Of a stretch of DNA of 64,000 bases, positions 63,498 through 64,000 are shown one piece after another. How positions within the stretch are numbered: the stretch's first letter is position 1; each line of letters starts with the position of its first letter. The position numbers and the translations under genes are program-made. The notes under the pieces are model-generated. The model saw nothing but the letters and a program-made list of their open reading frames with translations, was not told where the DNA came from and ran no database searches. The stretch comes from Branchiostoma lanceolatum (lineage: Eukaryota > Chordata > Leptocardii > Amphioxiformes > Branchiostomatidae): positions 10,049,501 to 10,113,500 of the forward strand of contig NC_089726.1 in assembly GCF_035083965.1 (NCBI RefSeq), in the 5' to 3' direction.

Positions 63498-64000
63498 ACA
63501 CGTTTATCTGTTATCATGAACTTGCTGCCTTTGGCACCTCATATAAGCGTGTTCCATACATACTTATATCAAAATCAACAGCTAGATTTGTATAACAAAC
63601 TTTCGTCGCTTCTCTTTTTTTGAAGATCAGAAAAGTTCATGTATCAAGTTACTTCATAATTTGTCAGCTATCTGCTAAACCGATTAAACGACTCTACGAT
63701 AGATCCGCATTATCTTAAATCGCTATAAATGTGAACCCGAATGTAAATTATCAAAACATTATGTGGAAAAGAATCAACAAATAAACTGTCAAACAAACAG
63801 CTACCTTGTCCTATGACGTCAGAAGCTGACCGCCAGGGTATGTCGATGGCTGCATTGTAGAAGCGTTTGATTTCGAGGTAATCTTTCATCTAAAGACGGC
63901 GCCACACCGCAGGAAAATAGCTCGCCTGACGAACTCTAAGCAGACATTTTCGGAAGCAGAATATGGCCATGTGTCCACTTGATCCCCGTGCCATTTCAAA
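63498..64000. repeat. 3' flank of copy B and start of a third duplicated unit
   Basis: To about 63800 this is the 3' flank of copy B. From about 63803 (accttgtcctatgacgtcag, ccagggtatgt, accgcaggaaaatagctc) to the window end it matches 58466-58680, the left end of unit B. The unit start therefore recurs about 5.34 kb downstream, implying a further copy beyond base 64000. Confidence 0.6.

Noticed and set aside
1..64000. CRISPR arrays, bacterial operons, phage or viral genes
   Set aside because: Nothing of the kind is seen; the window is ordinary eukaryotic nuclear DNA with spliced genes.

Overview
The window is animal nuclear DNA. Genes are split by short to medium GT-AG introns, orthologues of chordate genes are recognisable, intergenic DNA is AT-leaning, and small inverted-repeat transposons (MITEs) are common. 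The chordate-like gene content, short introns, MITE load and a large extracellular leucine-rich-repeat (LRR) gene fit a cephalochordate (amphioxus, Branchiostoma-like). That assignment is inference from gene content, not proven by a diagnostic sequence. All exon models below were built by hand by matching GT/AG sites, reading phase and family alignment; no transcript evidence was available.

Layout. (1) 1-8424, plus strand: the 3' two thirds of an APPL1/APPL2-type endosomal adaptor gene (PH domain, disordered linker, PTB domain; the BAR-encoding exons lie left of the window). It carries two candidate mutually exclusive exons. (2) 12930-21056, minus strand: three huge exons whose phases join exactly into one secreted protein of about 2511 residues with seven LRR modules, convergent with APPL. 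(3) About 21.1-40.5 kb: a long stretch with no recognisable gene, holding MITEs, a possible tRNA-type SINE and local duplications. (4) 40555-51404, minus strand: ten-exon NUBP1 (cytosolic Fe-S assembly P-loop ATPase, 311 aa). (5) 51758-53101, plus strand: two-exon ECHS1 (mitochondrial short-chain enoyl-CoA hydratase, 295 aa). It is head-to-head with NUBP1 across 353 bp and has a YY1-like element over its ATG. (6) 54810-63497, plus strand: two tandem ST8Sia-like sialyltransferase genes (371 and 383 aa) with the same four-exon structure. The start of a third duplicated unit runs off the right edge.

How the genes relate. APPL (endosomal signalling), NUBP1 (Fe-S assembly) and ECHS1 (beta-oxidation) are housekeeping genes without an evident shared pathway; NUBP1 and ECHS1 probably share a bidirectional promoter. 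The LRR giant and the sialyltransferases belong to extracellular and glycan biology and show recent duplication: internal module duplication in the LRR gene, and tandem gene duplication with a datable transposon insertion in the sialyltransferases. The least described items are the seven-module LRR protein and the sialyltransferase array.
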